Source of the DNA: Massilia sp. PDC64
GTDB lineage: Bacteria; Pseudomonadota; Gammaproteobacteria; Burkholderiales; Burkholderiaceae_D
Length of the DNA: 64,000 bases
Assembly (NCBI RefSeq): GCF_900101265.1
Contig: NZ_FMZS01000001.1
Location: 124,001-188,000 of the forward strand
Reading direction: 5' to 3'
Shown here: piece after piece, positions 28,271 to 35,795 of the stretch
How positions within the stretch are numbered: position 1 is the stretch's first letter
Layout of the letters: every line of letters starts with the position of its first letter
Notes under the pieces: model-generated
Database searches by the model: none
Seen by the model: the letters and a program-made list of their open reading frames with translations, nothing else
What the model was told of the DNA's origin: nothing
Translations under genes and position numbers: made by a program

Positions 28271-29782
28271 TCAGCCGATCGGCACCGGGAGGAAGATCTT
28301 CTCATCCCCGCGCTGAACCAGCAAGGCCACCGACTTGGTGGACTTCTTGACGACGTCGCGCACCTGGGACACGGAGGTCACCGGCTTGCCGTTCACGGCC
28401 AGCAGCACGTCGCCCGGCTGCACGCCGGCCACGGCCGCCGCACCGCCCACGTCCTCGACCACGAGACCCGCCGCGACGCCCACCTGGCTGCGCTCGGCGG
28501 GATCCAGCGGACGCAGGGCCAGGCCCAGCTTGGCGCCGCCTTCGATGCCGGCCAGGTTGTCGCGGCTGGCCGGATCCGGCTTCGCGCTGGCCAGCGTCGC
28601 GGTCACCTGCATCTCCTTGCCGTCGCGCCAGACGTCCATCGTCAGCCGGTCGCCCGGCTTGGCGATCGCCACGATGGCCGACAGGTCGCCGCCCGAGATG
28701 AGCGACTGGCCGTTGACCTTGCGGATGACGTCGCCCGCCTTCAGGCCGGCCTTGTCGGCCGCGCTGCCGCGCTCCACGTTCGCCACGAGGGCGCCGTCCG
28801 GCGACTGCAGCTTGAACGCGTCGGCGAAGCTCTGGCCGACGTCCTGCAGGCTGACGCCCAGTTTGGCGTGCTGCACCTTGCCGGTGGCGACGATCTGGTC
28901 CTTGATGCGCACGGCGACGTCGATCGGGATCGCGAACGACAGGCCCTGGTAGCCGCCCGTCTGGCTGAAGATCTGCGAGTTGATGCCGACCACCTCGCCG
29001 CGCGTGTTGAACAGCGGGCCGCCCGAGTTACCCGGGTTGACCGCCACGTCGGTCTGGATGAACTGCACGCCGTTGTTGTCGAGGGTGCGGCCTTTCGCGC
29101 TCACGACGCCGGCCGTCACGGTCGATTCCAGGCCAAACGGCGAACCGATGGCCAGCACCCATTCGCCGACCTGCAGGTTGCGCGTGTTCCCGAGCGGGAC
29201 GACGGGCAGGTTTTTCGCGTCGATCTTCAGCACGGCGACGTCGGTGCGCGGATCGGAGCCGAGGACTTTCGCGCGGAATTCGCGGCGGTCCTGCAGCTTG
29301 ACCGTGACTTCGTCGGCATCGCGCACGACGTGCGCGTTGGTGAGGATGACGCCGTCCGGGCTCACGATGAAGCCCGATCCGGCGCCGTAGACGAGTTCCC
29401 CGCGACCGCCGCGCGGTTGCTGCGGCTGAAAGCGGCGGAAGAATTCGAAGAACGGATCGTCCTCGTCGAACTGCGGCATCTGGCGCTGCGACACCTTGGT
29501 CGTACCGACGACGCGGATGTTCACGACGGCCGGGCCGTTGTGCGAGACGATCTTGGTAAAGTCCGGCAGGGCCGTGCCGACCGGATTGCCCGCCACCGGC
29601 GCGGGAGTGGCTGCCACGGGAGCCGGGGTGGCGGCCGCAGTTGCTGCCGCTGCGGCGGCTGCCGTGGCGTTATTGTGTTCGACTGCGATCGCGCCAACCG
29701 CGCCGCCAATGACACCGGCCGCGCACAGGGCCAGCGTAAGACGTTTTGCGGTGATGGCAGTAACGGTACCTTGGTTAGGCAT
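28271..29782 (-). CDS. DegP/MucD family periplasmic serine protease
   Basis: This is a periplasmic Do-like protease of 503 residues that degrades misfolded envelope proteins. After a signal or anchor segment (about 13-35) and an Ala/Pro-rich linker, the trypsin-like domain has the triad H151 (TNAHVV), D181 (RTDVAVLK) and S253 (NPGNSGGPLF). Two PDZ domains follow, at about 290-380 and 400-495. The Q-linker FFRRFQPQQPRG is characteristic of MucD/DegP. It heads the minus-strand cluster with a two-component system, an arrangement also seen in other betaproteobacteria. Confidence 0.95.
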   Translation of the reverse strand: MPNQGTVTAITAKRLTLALCAAGVIGGAVGAIAVEHNNATAAAAAAATAAATPAPVAATPAPVAGNPVGTALPDFTKIVSHNGPAVVNIRVVGTTKVSQRQMPQFDEDDPFFEFFRRFQPQQPRGGRGELVYGAGSGFIVSPDGVILTNAHVVRDADEVTVKLQDRREFRAKVLGSDPRTDVAVLKIDAKNLPVVPLGNTRNLQVGEWVLAIGSPFGLESTVTAGVVSAKGRTLDNNGVQFIQTDVAVNPGNSGGPLFNTRGEVVGINSQIFSQTGGYQGLSFAIPIDVAVRIKDQIVATGKVQHAKLGVSLQDVGQSFADAFKLQSPDGALVANVERGSAADKAGLKAGDVIRKVNGQSLISGGDLSAIVAIAKPGDRLTMDVWRDGKEMQVTATLASAKPDPASRDNLAGIEGGAKLGLALRPLDPAERSQVGVAAGLVVEDVGGAAAVAGVQPGDVLLAVNGKPVTSVSQVRDVVKKSTKSVALLVQRGDEKIFLPVPIG

Positions 29783-29867
29783 TGACGTGCTCCCAGATTG
29801 GAAAAAGTGGTTCTGAAAACTGCTCTTTTCGTAGGGAGTATATTGGCGCAGCAGTCTTAGACGTCAC

Positions 29868-30896
29868 TTAAGGTTGGGAACGGCGGCGTTTGGCCACTTT
29901 CGCGACGGAGGCGCGCAGGCTCACGCTGACGGGGAAGGTGCGCGTGACGGGGCGGTTGAAGCCGTAGCACAGGTTGAGCAGCTCGGCGATGCCGTTCTTG
30001 GTCATCTCGCGCCAGGGGATGTGCACGGACGTGAGCCGCGGCGCCGAATAGGCGGCAGCCGGGGCATCGTCGTAGCCGATCACGGACACGTCCTGCGGCA
30101 CGCGGATGCCCGCTTCGTGGAAGTACGACAGCGCGCCGAGCGCCATCTCGTCGTTGGCGCAGAACAGCGCCGTGAAGGGCCGCCCGGATGCCACCAGTTC
30201 CATCGCGGCGGCGCGCCCCTCGGCCGAGGAAAAGTCGCGCGCCGAGATCCAGATGGCATCCGTATCGATGCCGGCGGCCGCCAGTTCGTCCATGAAGCCG
30301 GCGATGCGGTCGACGTTGTCGGCCGCCGTCGACGGCCCGGCGATGACGGCGATCTCGCGGTGCGCATGGTCGAGCAGCGCCCGCGCCGCCAGCCGGCCGC
30401 CGAGCTTGTGGTCGACCGTGAAGCACTGGCCCGGCATGCCCTCGAAACTGTCGTTCAGGGCCACGACGCGTTCGCGCTTGGGCCCCAGCGCCGCGAGGTC
30501 TTCCTCGGTGAGCGGCGACGTGAAGAGGACGACGCCGTCGCATCCGCGCTCGATGAGGAAGTTGACGCCGTCGATGGCCTGGCGCCGCTCGTCCTCGCGG
30601 CTGACGCCGAACGCCACCATCATGTGCATGCCGGCGCCGCGCAGTTCCGTGTCGATGATCTGCAGGATCGACGTGTAGAAGGTACCGGACAACAGGGGGA
30701 TGTACACGCCGATCATGCGCGACGTGCCGTACAGGAGGGAGCGCGCCGCGTGCGACGGCCGGTAGCCGAGTGCGGCGATGGCCTTCTGCACGCGTTCCAG
30801 CTTGGCCTGCGACACCGATCCCTTGCCGCGCACGACGCGCGATGCGGTGCCCAGGCCGACCCCGGCCAGGCGGGCTACGTCCTTGATGGTTGACAC
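29868..30896 (-). CDS. LacI-family transcriptional regulator
   Basis: This 342-residue repressor has an N-terminal helix-turn-helix (STIKDVARLAGVGLGTASRV) and a periplasmic-binding-protein-like sugar-sensing domain (DGVNFLIERGCDGVVLF, SVIGYDDAPAAAYSAPRLTS). A GTG start at 30896 is preferred: GGGGAG lies 5 bases upstream and it gives the usual LacI beginning. A longer ATG frame begins at 30959. It lies 87 bp downstream of the GH30 glycosidase on the same strand. A symmetric LacI-type operator precedes that gene, so it probably regulates the glycosidase and itself. Confidence 0.92.
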   Translation of the reverse strand: MSTIKDVARLAGVGLGTASRVVRGKGSVSQAKLERVQKAIAALGYRPSHAARSLLYGTSRMIGVYIPLLSGTFYTSILQIIDTELRGAGMHMMVAFGVSREDERRQAIDGVNFLIERGCDGVVLFTSPLTEEDLAALGPKRERVVALNDSFEGMPGQCFTVDHKLGGRLAARALLDHAHREIAVIAGPSTAADNVDRIAGFMDELAAAGIDTDAIWISARDFSSAEGRAAAMELVASGRPFTALFCANDEMALGALSYFHEAGIRVPQDVSVIGYDDAPAAAYSAPRLTSVHIPWREMTKNGIAELLNLCYGFNRPVTRTFPVSVSLRASVAKVAKRRRSQP

Positions 30897-30983
30897 TTGT
30901 CTCCCCGGTTGGTGGTGTTTTTGGGCCCAAGCATACTGCAAGCGGGGGCGTTTAGCCACGTTTGCGGCGCATCTGCCACCCCA

Positions 30984-32378
30984 CTACCGCCACGTGAACG
31001 TCGCCACGCTGGATGCCGGCAAGGTGTAGCGGAACGCCTGCGTCCCCACGCGCACGGTGAGCGCGCGCGGCTGCGCGTCGCCGTTCGCCACGAGCAGCGC
31101 GTACGAACCGTCCGGATTCGCGAAGGCGACGTTGTTCTCCCCGGTCGACGCGATGCGGTGCGCGCCCGGCAGTACGAAGCGGCTCGCGTGGGCCAGCGCG
31201 TAGTACTCGACGTTGCGCGTGACGGCGCCCGTGGCCGCATCGATGGTCACGACGCCGCGGCAATCGTTGCAGCCGCCCAGGTGCGGGCCGTCCTGGTTGT
31301 CCAGCGCCAGGTTCCAGAACAGGACGCCGCGCGCCCAGTTGCGCGTCGTGTCGATGACGAGCGTCTTCGCGAAATACTGCAGGTTCTTCGCCCAGTCCGG
31401 CGCCCAGCGTCCGCCCGAGCACTCCGTGAACCACGTGTCCTTGGCCGGGAACAGGTCGTGCAGCCGGCCCTGCGCGCGCACGTCGCCGCCGTAGCAATGC
31501 CACGCGATGCCGCTCACGTATTGCGCGGCCCGCGGATCGGACAGCACGACGGCCGGCGACTCCGGCTCGTCCCAGTTGTGGTCCCAGTCGAAGAGCGCGG
31601 TGCCGGGGTACGAGCGCCTCAGCAGCGGCCCGAGATGGTCGCGGATGAACGCGGCGCGCTTGTGCGGATCGACGCGCATGCCGGGATAATTGTCCGGCTC
31701 GAAGTGCGGCTCGTTCTGCAGCGTGAGCGCGGAGATGTTCACGCCCTGATCCCGCATCGCGGCCACGTAGCGGCCCAGGTAGCGCGCGAACGCGTCGAAC
31801 GCCTCGGGTTTCAGCGTGCCTTTTACCAGGCTGTCGCTCGTCTTCATCCAGCCCGGCGCGCTCCACGGCGAGGCCATCACCTTCAGGCGCGGATTGATCG
31901 CAAGCGCGGCCTTCACGGTCGGCAGGACGGTGGCTTTCTGCGGATCGATCGAGAAGTGCTTCAGCTGCGGATCGCTCTGCCCCGGCGGCATGTCGTCGAA
32001 GCTGTAGTGGGTGCGCGAGAAGTCGGACGCGCCGATCGTCAGGCGCGTGAACGACAGGCCGATGCCCTCCCCTTCGCGGCCGAACAGCTGGCGCAGCAGC
32101 GCGTCGCGCCGGGCCGGGTCCAGGTGCTGGATCAGGTCCGCGGAGGCGTCCGTGATCGCGGCGCCGAAGCCGGCGATCTGCTGGTAGCGCGTGGACGGGT
32201 CGATCGAGATCGTCGGGGCATCGGCGGACGCCTCCATGGGTACGTCGGCCGCGCGGGCCAGCAATTGCGACTGGTCGCCGGTGGTGATCCAGGCCTGGAC
32301 CGGGGCCGCGCCGGCGGCGGGCGCCAGCGCGAAGAGAACGACGGACAGGATACGGCGTAAAACGAGCGGTTGCTGCAT
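30984..32378 (-). CDS. GH30 glycoside hydrolase, secreted
   Basis: This 464-residue exported retaining glycosidase is of family GH30 (glucosylceramidase / endo-beta-1,6-glucanase group). A signal peptide ends near PAAGAAP. The (beta/alpha)8 barrel includes FGAAITDASA (71-80). The acid/base is E223 in LQNEPHFEPDNYPG and the nucleophile E319 in DTWFTECSGGRW. A C-terminal beta-sandwich side domain follows. The start at 32378 has GGAGGT 5 bases upstream; a longer frame from 32423 would cover the operator. The substrate is probably a beta-1,6-glucan or a glucosyl-lipid, by family only. Confidence 0.9.
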   Translation of the reverse strand: MQQPLVLRRILSVVLFALAPAAGAAPVQAWITTGDQSQLLARAADVPMEASADAPTISIDPSTRYQQIAGFGAAITDASADLIQHLDPARRDALLRQLFGREGEGIGLSFTRLTIGASDFSRTHYSFDDMPPGQSDPQLKHFSIDPQKATVLPTVKAALAINPRLKVMASPWSAPGWMKTSDSLVKGTLKPEAFDAFARYLGRYVAAMRDQGVNISALTLQNEPHFEPDNYPGMRVDPHKRAAFIRDHLGPLLRRSYPGTALFDWDHNWDEPESPAVVLSDPRAAQYVSGIAWHCYGGDVRAQGRLHDLFPAKDTWFTECSGGRWAPDWAKNLQYFAKTLVIDTTRNWARGVLFWNLALDNQDGPHLGGCNDCRGVVTIDAATGAVTRNVEYYALAHASRFVLPGAHRIASTGENNVAFANPDGSYALLVANGDAQPRALTVRVGTQAFRYTLPASSVATFTWR

Positions 32379-32393
32379 GCGGCACCTCCGGGG

Positions 32394-32411
32394 ATTGGAA
32401 ACGTTGCCAAT
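32394..32411. promoter_or_regulatory. LacI-type operator upstream of the GH30 gene
   Basis: ATTGGAAACGTTGCCAAT has 5-bp perfect outer arms around a central AACGTT, the pattern of LacI-family operators. It lies 16 bases before the start of the GH30 gene. Confidence 0.75.
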
Positions 32412-32433
32412 CGGCGGTGCCAACTATAACAGA

Positions 32434-33354
32434 TCAGTACATCTCGGGGACCAGGATCTCTTGCGGCACCGGCCGGCGCACGTAATCGTCGTGGTATTCG
32501 CGCTCGGGCAGCTGGATCGACGGCCGGTCGACTTCCACGTACGGGATCTGCTGCAGCAGGTGATGGATGCAGTTCAGGCGCGCCCGCTTCTTGTCGATGC
32601 CCTGCACGACCCACCATCGCGCTTCCGGGATATGGGTCCGTTCCAGCATGATCTCCTTGGCCTTCGTGTACTCTTCCCAGCGGCGGCGCGATTCCAGGTC
32701 CATGGGGCTCAGCTTCCACTGCTTGAGCGGATCGTGGATGCGGCTCAGGAAGCGCGCATTCTGCTCCTCGTCCGAGATCGAGAACCAGTACTTGATCAGC
32801 TGGATGCCGGAACGCACCAGCATGCGCTCGAATTCCGGCACGGTCTGGAAGAACTCTTCGTACTCGGCATCGGTGCAGAATCCCATCACGCGCTCGACGC
32901 CGGCGCGGTTGTACCAGCTGCGGTCGAACAGGACGATCTCGCCGGCCGCCGGCAGGTGCGACACGTAGCGCTGGAAGTACCACTGCGTGCGTTCGCGGTC
33001 GTTCGGCGCGGGCAGCGCCGCCACCCGGCACACGCGCGGATTCAGGCGCTGGACGATGCGCTTGATGGCGCCGCCCTTCCCGGCCGCGTCGCGGCCTTCG
33101 AACAGGATCACGACCTTGTGCCCCGTGTGCACGACCCAGTCCTGCAGCTTGACGAGTTCGGCCTGCAGGCGGAACAGCTCGCGGAAGTAGTGCATGCGCG
33201 CTTCGCGTTCCTCGTCGCTCTGCGCGCGCGCCGGCAGCAGCGTGTCCGGATCGAGGTCGCGGTCGTCCAGTTCCAGCTCGAGTTCCTCGTCGTAGCTGTC
33301 GGCGATGTCGCGGCGAACGCGCCGCACCAGGTCGGGATGATCGGTTTGTCGCAT
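32434..33354 (-). CDS. ppk2: polyphosphate kinase 2 (class I)
   Basis: This 306-residue cytosolic enzyme moves phosphate between polyphosphate and nucleoside diphosphates. Walker A is FEGRDAAGKGGAIKR and Walker B is VLFDRSWYNRAGVE. The lid region is EYTKAKEIMLERTHIPEARW. The single-domain size fits class I PPK2, which normally phosphorylates GDP/ADP. It begins 10 bp after the phosphate transporter gene on the same strand, so uptake and polyphosphate metabolism share a transcript. Confidence 0.95.
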   Translation of the reverse strand: MRQTDHPDLVRRVRRDIADSYDEELELELDDRDLDPDTLLPARAQSDEEREARMHYFRELFRLQAELVKLQDWVVHTGHKVVILFEGRDAAGKGGAIKRIVQRLNPRVCRVAALPAPNDRERTQWYFQRYVSHLPAAGEIVLFDRSWYNRAGVERVMGFCTDAEYEEFFQTVPEFERMLVRSGIQLIKYWFSISDEEQNARFLSRIHDPLKQWKLSPMDLESRRRWEEYTKAKEIMLERTHIPEARWWVVQGIDKKRARLNCIHHLLQQIPYVEVDRPSIQLPEREYHDDYVRRPVPQEILVPEMY

Positions 33355-33364
33355 GGAAGCCTCG

Positions 33365-34975
33365 TCAGAACAGGTTGGAGAACAGCCAGTACAGGCTGCC
33401 GGACAGCAGGATCGCGGCCGGCAGCGTCAGCACCCAGGCCAGCGCCAGGTTGCGCACGGTCGCCATCTGCAGGCCAGAGCGGTTCGCGGCCATCGTGCCC
33501 GCCACGCCGGACGACAGCACGTGCGTCGTCGACACCGGCAGGCCATACACGTCCGCCGCCCCGATGGTCAGCATCGCCACCGTCTCCGCGGACGCGCCCT
33601 GCGCATAGGTCAGGTGCGACTTGCCGATCTTTTCGCCGACCGTGACGACGATGCGCTTCCAGCCCACCATCGTGCCCAGGCCCAGCGCGATGGCGACGGC
33701 GACCTTGACCCACAACGGAATGAACTTCGTCGCGTCGTCCAGCTGCCCCTTGAACGCCTTCAGGTTGGCGCGCGTGTCGGGGTCGAAGCGGAGCGACGGT
33801 TCCTTGTCCAGGCGGCGCATCGCTTCCGACGCGAGGTACATGTCGTTGCGCACGTTGGCGACCGCTTCCGCCGGCACGCGGGCCAGCGAACCGTGTACGC
33901 GCACGGCGCCGCCGATGTCGCCGGCCAGCGTGGCGAGAGCCGGCACCACGGCGGGCGTCAGCTTGTGCGTGCGGATATAGGTCGTCAGCGTCGTACGCGC
34001 CACGTCCGCGGGCGGCAGCGGCGCGGGTTCGGCCTGGCGCAGGAGCGCCTGCTGCGTGACCTGGCTGACGGCGACGAACTGCGTCACCTGCTCGACGGGC
34101 ATGGCGCGGTTGAGCGCATACGCCATCGGCACGGTGCCGACGAGGATCAGCATGATCAGGCCCATGCCCTTCTGGCCGTCGTTGGATCCATGCGCGAACG
34201 ACACGCCGGTGCACGTGAGGATCAGCAGCAGGCGGATATACCACGGCGGGGGCGTGTCGCCCTTCGGCGCCTCGTACAGCGCGCGGTCGCGCACGAGCCG
34301 GCGCAGCAGCAGGAGCAGCAGCGCGGCGCAGAAGAAGCCGACGAGCGGCGACAGCAGCAGCGACCAGCCGACCTTGGCGGCCTGCGCCCAATCGACGCCA
34401 CTGGTGCCGTCGCGGCCATGCATGATGGCGTTGGCGACGCCGACGCCGAGGATCGAGCCGATCATCGTGTGCGACGACGACGCGGGCAGGCCGAGCCACC
34501 ACGTGCCGAGGTTCCACACGATGGCCGCGATCAGCAGCGCGAACACCATCGCGAAGCCGGACTTGCTGCCGACCTGCAGGATCAGTTCCACCGGCAGCAG
34601 CGTGATGATGCCGAAGGCGACGGCGCCACTGGACAGCAGCACGCCGAGGAAGTTGAAGCAGCCCGACCACACGACGGCCACGCCGGCGGGCATCGAATTC
34701 GTGTAGATGACGGTGGCGACGGCGTTCGCGGTGTCGTGGAAGCCGTTGACGAACTCGAAGCCCAGCGCGATCAGCAGCGCGACGCCGAGCAGGAAGTACG
34801 GGAGCCAGGTCGTGGCGACGGGGCCGGCGCTCGTCACGTCGGCGTGCAGGCTGTAGATGCTGAAGACGAGGCCTGCGGCCAGTAGTGCCACGAACAGGGC
34901 GATACCGGCAGGCGATGGGCGGGTGGAGGTGGGACGCGGGCTCGGGGCGCCCAGGGTGGATGCGTGCGTGTTCAT
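33365..34975 (-). CDS. PiT-family inorganic phosphate transporter
   Basis: This 536-residue inner-membrane symporter of the PiT (PitA/PHO4) family has about ten helices. Two copies of the family's GANDGxxxxG-type signature can be seen: EFVNGFHDTANAVATVIYTN near the N-terminus and SFAHGSNDGQKGMGLIM in the middle. A central cytoplasmic loop follows. The ATG at 34975 follows CAGGAGCG. A Pho-box-like repeat lies about 47-66 bases upstream and PPK2 follows directly. Confidence 0.94.
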   Translation of the reverse strand: MNTHASTLGAPSPRPTSTRPSPAGIALFVALLAAGLVFSIYSLHADVTSAGPVATTWLPYFLLGVALLIALGFEFVNGFHDTANAVATVIYTNSMPAGVAVVWSGCFNFLGVLLSSGAVAFGIITLLPVELILQVGSKSGFAMVFALLIAAIVWNLGTWWLGLPASSSHTMIGSILGVGVANAIMHGRDGTSGVDWAQAAKVGWSLLLSPLVGFFCAALLLLLLRRLVRDRALYEAPKGDTPPPWYIRLLLILTCTGVSFAHGSNDGQKGMGLIMLILVGTVPMAYALNRAMPVEQVTQFVAVSQVTQQALLRQAEPAPLPPADVARTTLTTYIRTHKLTPAVVPALATLAGDIGGAVRVHGSLARVPAEAVANVRNDMYLASEAMRRLDKEPSLRFDPDTRANLKAFKGQLDDATKFIPLWVKVAVAIALGLGTMVGWKRIVVTVGEKIGKSHLTYAQGASAETVAMLTIGAADVYGLPVSTTHVLSSGVAGTMAANRSGLQMATVRNLALAWVLTLPAAILLSGSLYWLFSNLF

Positions 34976-35021
34976 GGCGATCGCTCCTGTTGACGGGTTG
35001 TTGCCCGACTATAAAGAGCGG

Positions 35022-35041
35022 ATGTGACAGTGCCGTGACGC
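35022..35041 (-). promoter_or_regulatory. putative Pho box of the pit-ppk2 operon
   Basis: On the minus strand GCGTCACGGCACTGTCACAT contains two GTCAC units with 11-bp periodicity, like the PhoB consensus CTGTCAT-N4-CTGTCAT. Its place about 47 bases before the pit start codon fits PhoB activation. Confidence 0.5.
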
Positions 35042-35055
35042 TCCGCGTAAACGAC

Positions 35056-35078
35056 AAAAGGCGCCGAAGCGCCTTTTT
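35056..35078. terminator. bidirectional intrinsic terminator between hsp20 and pit
   Basis: AAAAGGCGC-CGAA-GCGCCTTTTT is a perfect stem with a tetraloop and T-runs in both directions, 16 bp after the hsp20 stop. Confidence 0.9.
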
Positions 35079-35093
35079 CAGGTAGCGACCCGA

Positions 35094-35573
35094 TTACGCG
35101 GCTTGCTGCTGTTGCTGGTTCGGTTGCTCCAGCACTTGCACGTTGTCGGTGTTGCCGTTGGCATCAGCGATCGCGATCTTGCGCGGCTTGAATGCTTCGG
35201 GCACTTCGCGCACCAGTTCGATGGTCAGGATGCCGTTATCGAAGCTGGCGCTGACGACCTTCACGTGGTTGGCCAGCTGGAAGCGCTGTTCGAAATCGCG
35301 CTGGGCGATACCGCGGTGCAGGAAGGTGCGCTGCACGTCATCCTTTTGCTTGCGGCCGGTCACGAGCAGGGTATCGCGTTCGGAGGTGATCTCGATTTCG
35401 TTGCGGTTGAAACCGGCGAGCGCCATCACGATGCGGTATTTGTCTTCGGCGACCAGTTCGATGTTGTACGGCGGGTAGCTCGGTGCGGCTTCGGCGCGTT
35501 GCTCGAGCAGATTCACCAGGCGGTCGAAGCCGATTGCGGAACGATACAGGGGAGACAGGTCAAAAGTACGCAT
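35094..35573 (-). CDS. ibpA: Hsp20/IbpA-type small heat-shock protein
   Basis: This 159-residue alpha-crystallin-domain holdase binds unfolding proteins in the cytosol. It starts MRTFDLSPLYRSAIGFDRLV, the class A (IbpA/B) signature, and has the domain core ELVAEDKYRIVMALAGF and FDNGILTIELVREVPE. A Gln-rich tail ends the protein. A sigma32-like promoter and a ROSE-like RNA thermometer precede it, and a strong terminator follows. Confidence 0.95.
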   Translation of the reverse strand: MRTFDLSPLYRSAIGFDRLVNLLEQRAEAAPSYPPYNIELVAEDKYRIVMALAGFNRNEIEITSERDTLLVTGRKQKDDVQRTFLHRGIAQRDFEQRFQLANHVKVVSASFDNGILTIELVREVPEAFKPRKIAIADANGNTDNVQVLEQPNQQQQQAA

Positions 35574-35580
35574 GATTCAT

Positions 35581-35603
35581 ATCCTCTAAAAAGTACAAGC
35601 GAT
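35581..35603 (-). promoter_or_regulatory. ROSE-like RNA thermometer hairpin in the hsp20 5' UTR
   Basis: On the minus strand AUCGCU can pair with the ribosome-site AGGAU 4-8 bases before the hsp20 start, leaving one bulged G. This reproduces the UYGCU/anti-Shine-Dalgarno core of ROSE thermometers. Only this terminal hairpin was checked by eye. Confidence 0.6.
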
Positions 35604-35644
35604 AAGTTGACGGACCTCATCTTGAGCATCCGTTGGGACCAATC

Positions 35645-35670
35645 TAATGGCCACCTCATCCCTTTTCAAG
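35645..35670 (-). promoter_or_regulatory. sigma32-like heat-shock promoter of hsp20
   Basis: Minus-strand CTTGAAA (35664-35670), a 12-bp spacer and GCCATTA (35645-35651) resemble the sigma32 consensus CTTGAAA/CCCATNT. It gives a leader of about 65 bases. Confidence 0.65.
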
Positions 35671-35795
35671 TCGTACAAAATATCTTTTTAAAGGCTGTTT
35701 TTAAAATTTTATTTGGATCGCTGCCGGATGGAATCTGGGTCGATGGCACAGTGCTACACTCGGCCGTTTACGTTTTTTCCCCCGGGTTTCAGCCA

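Noticed and set aside
26218..29782. DegP plus two-component cluster as a full CpxAR locus
   Set aside because: No CpxP, and the kinase resembles the QseC/TctE type; only general envelope-stress linkage is defensible.
27443..29785. 780-codon plus-strand frame opposite the DegP and response-regulator genes
   Set aside because: It runs through three real minus-strand genes and shows no conserved domain.
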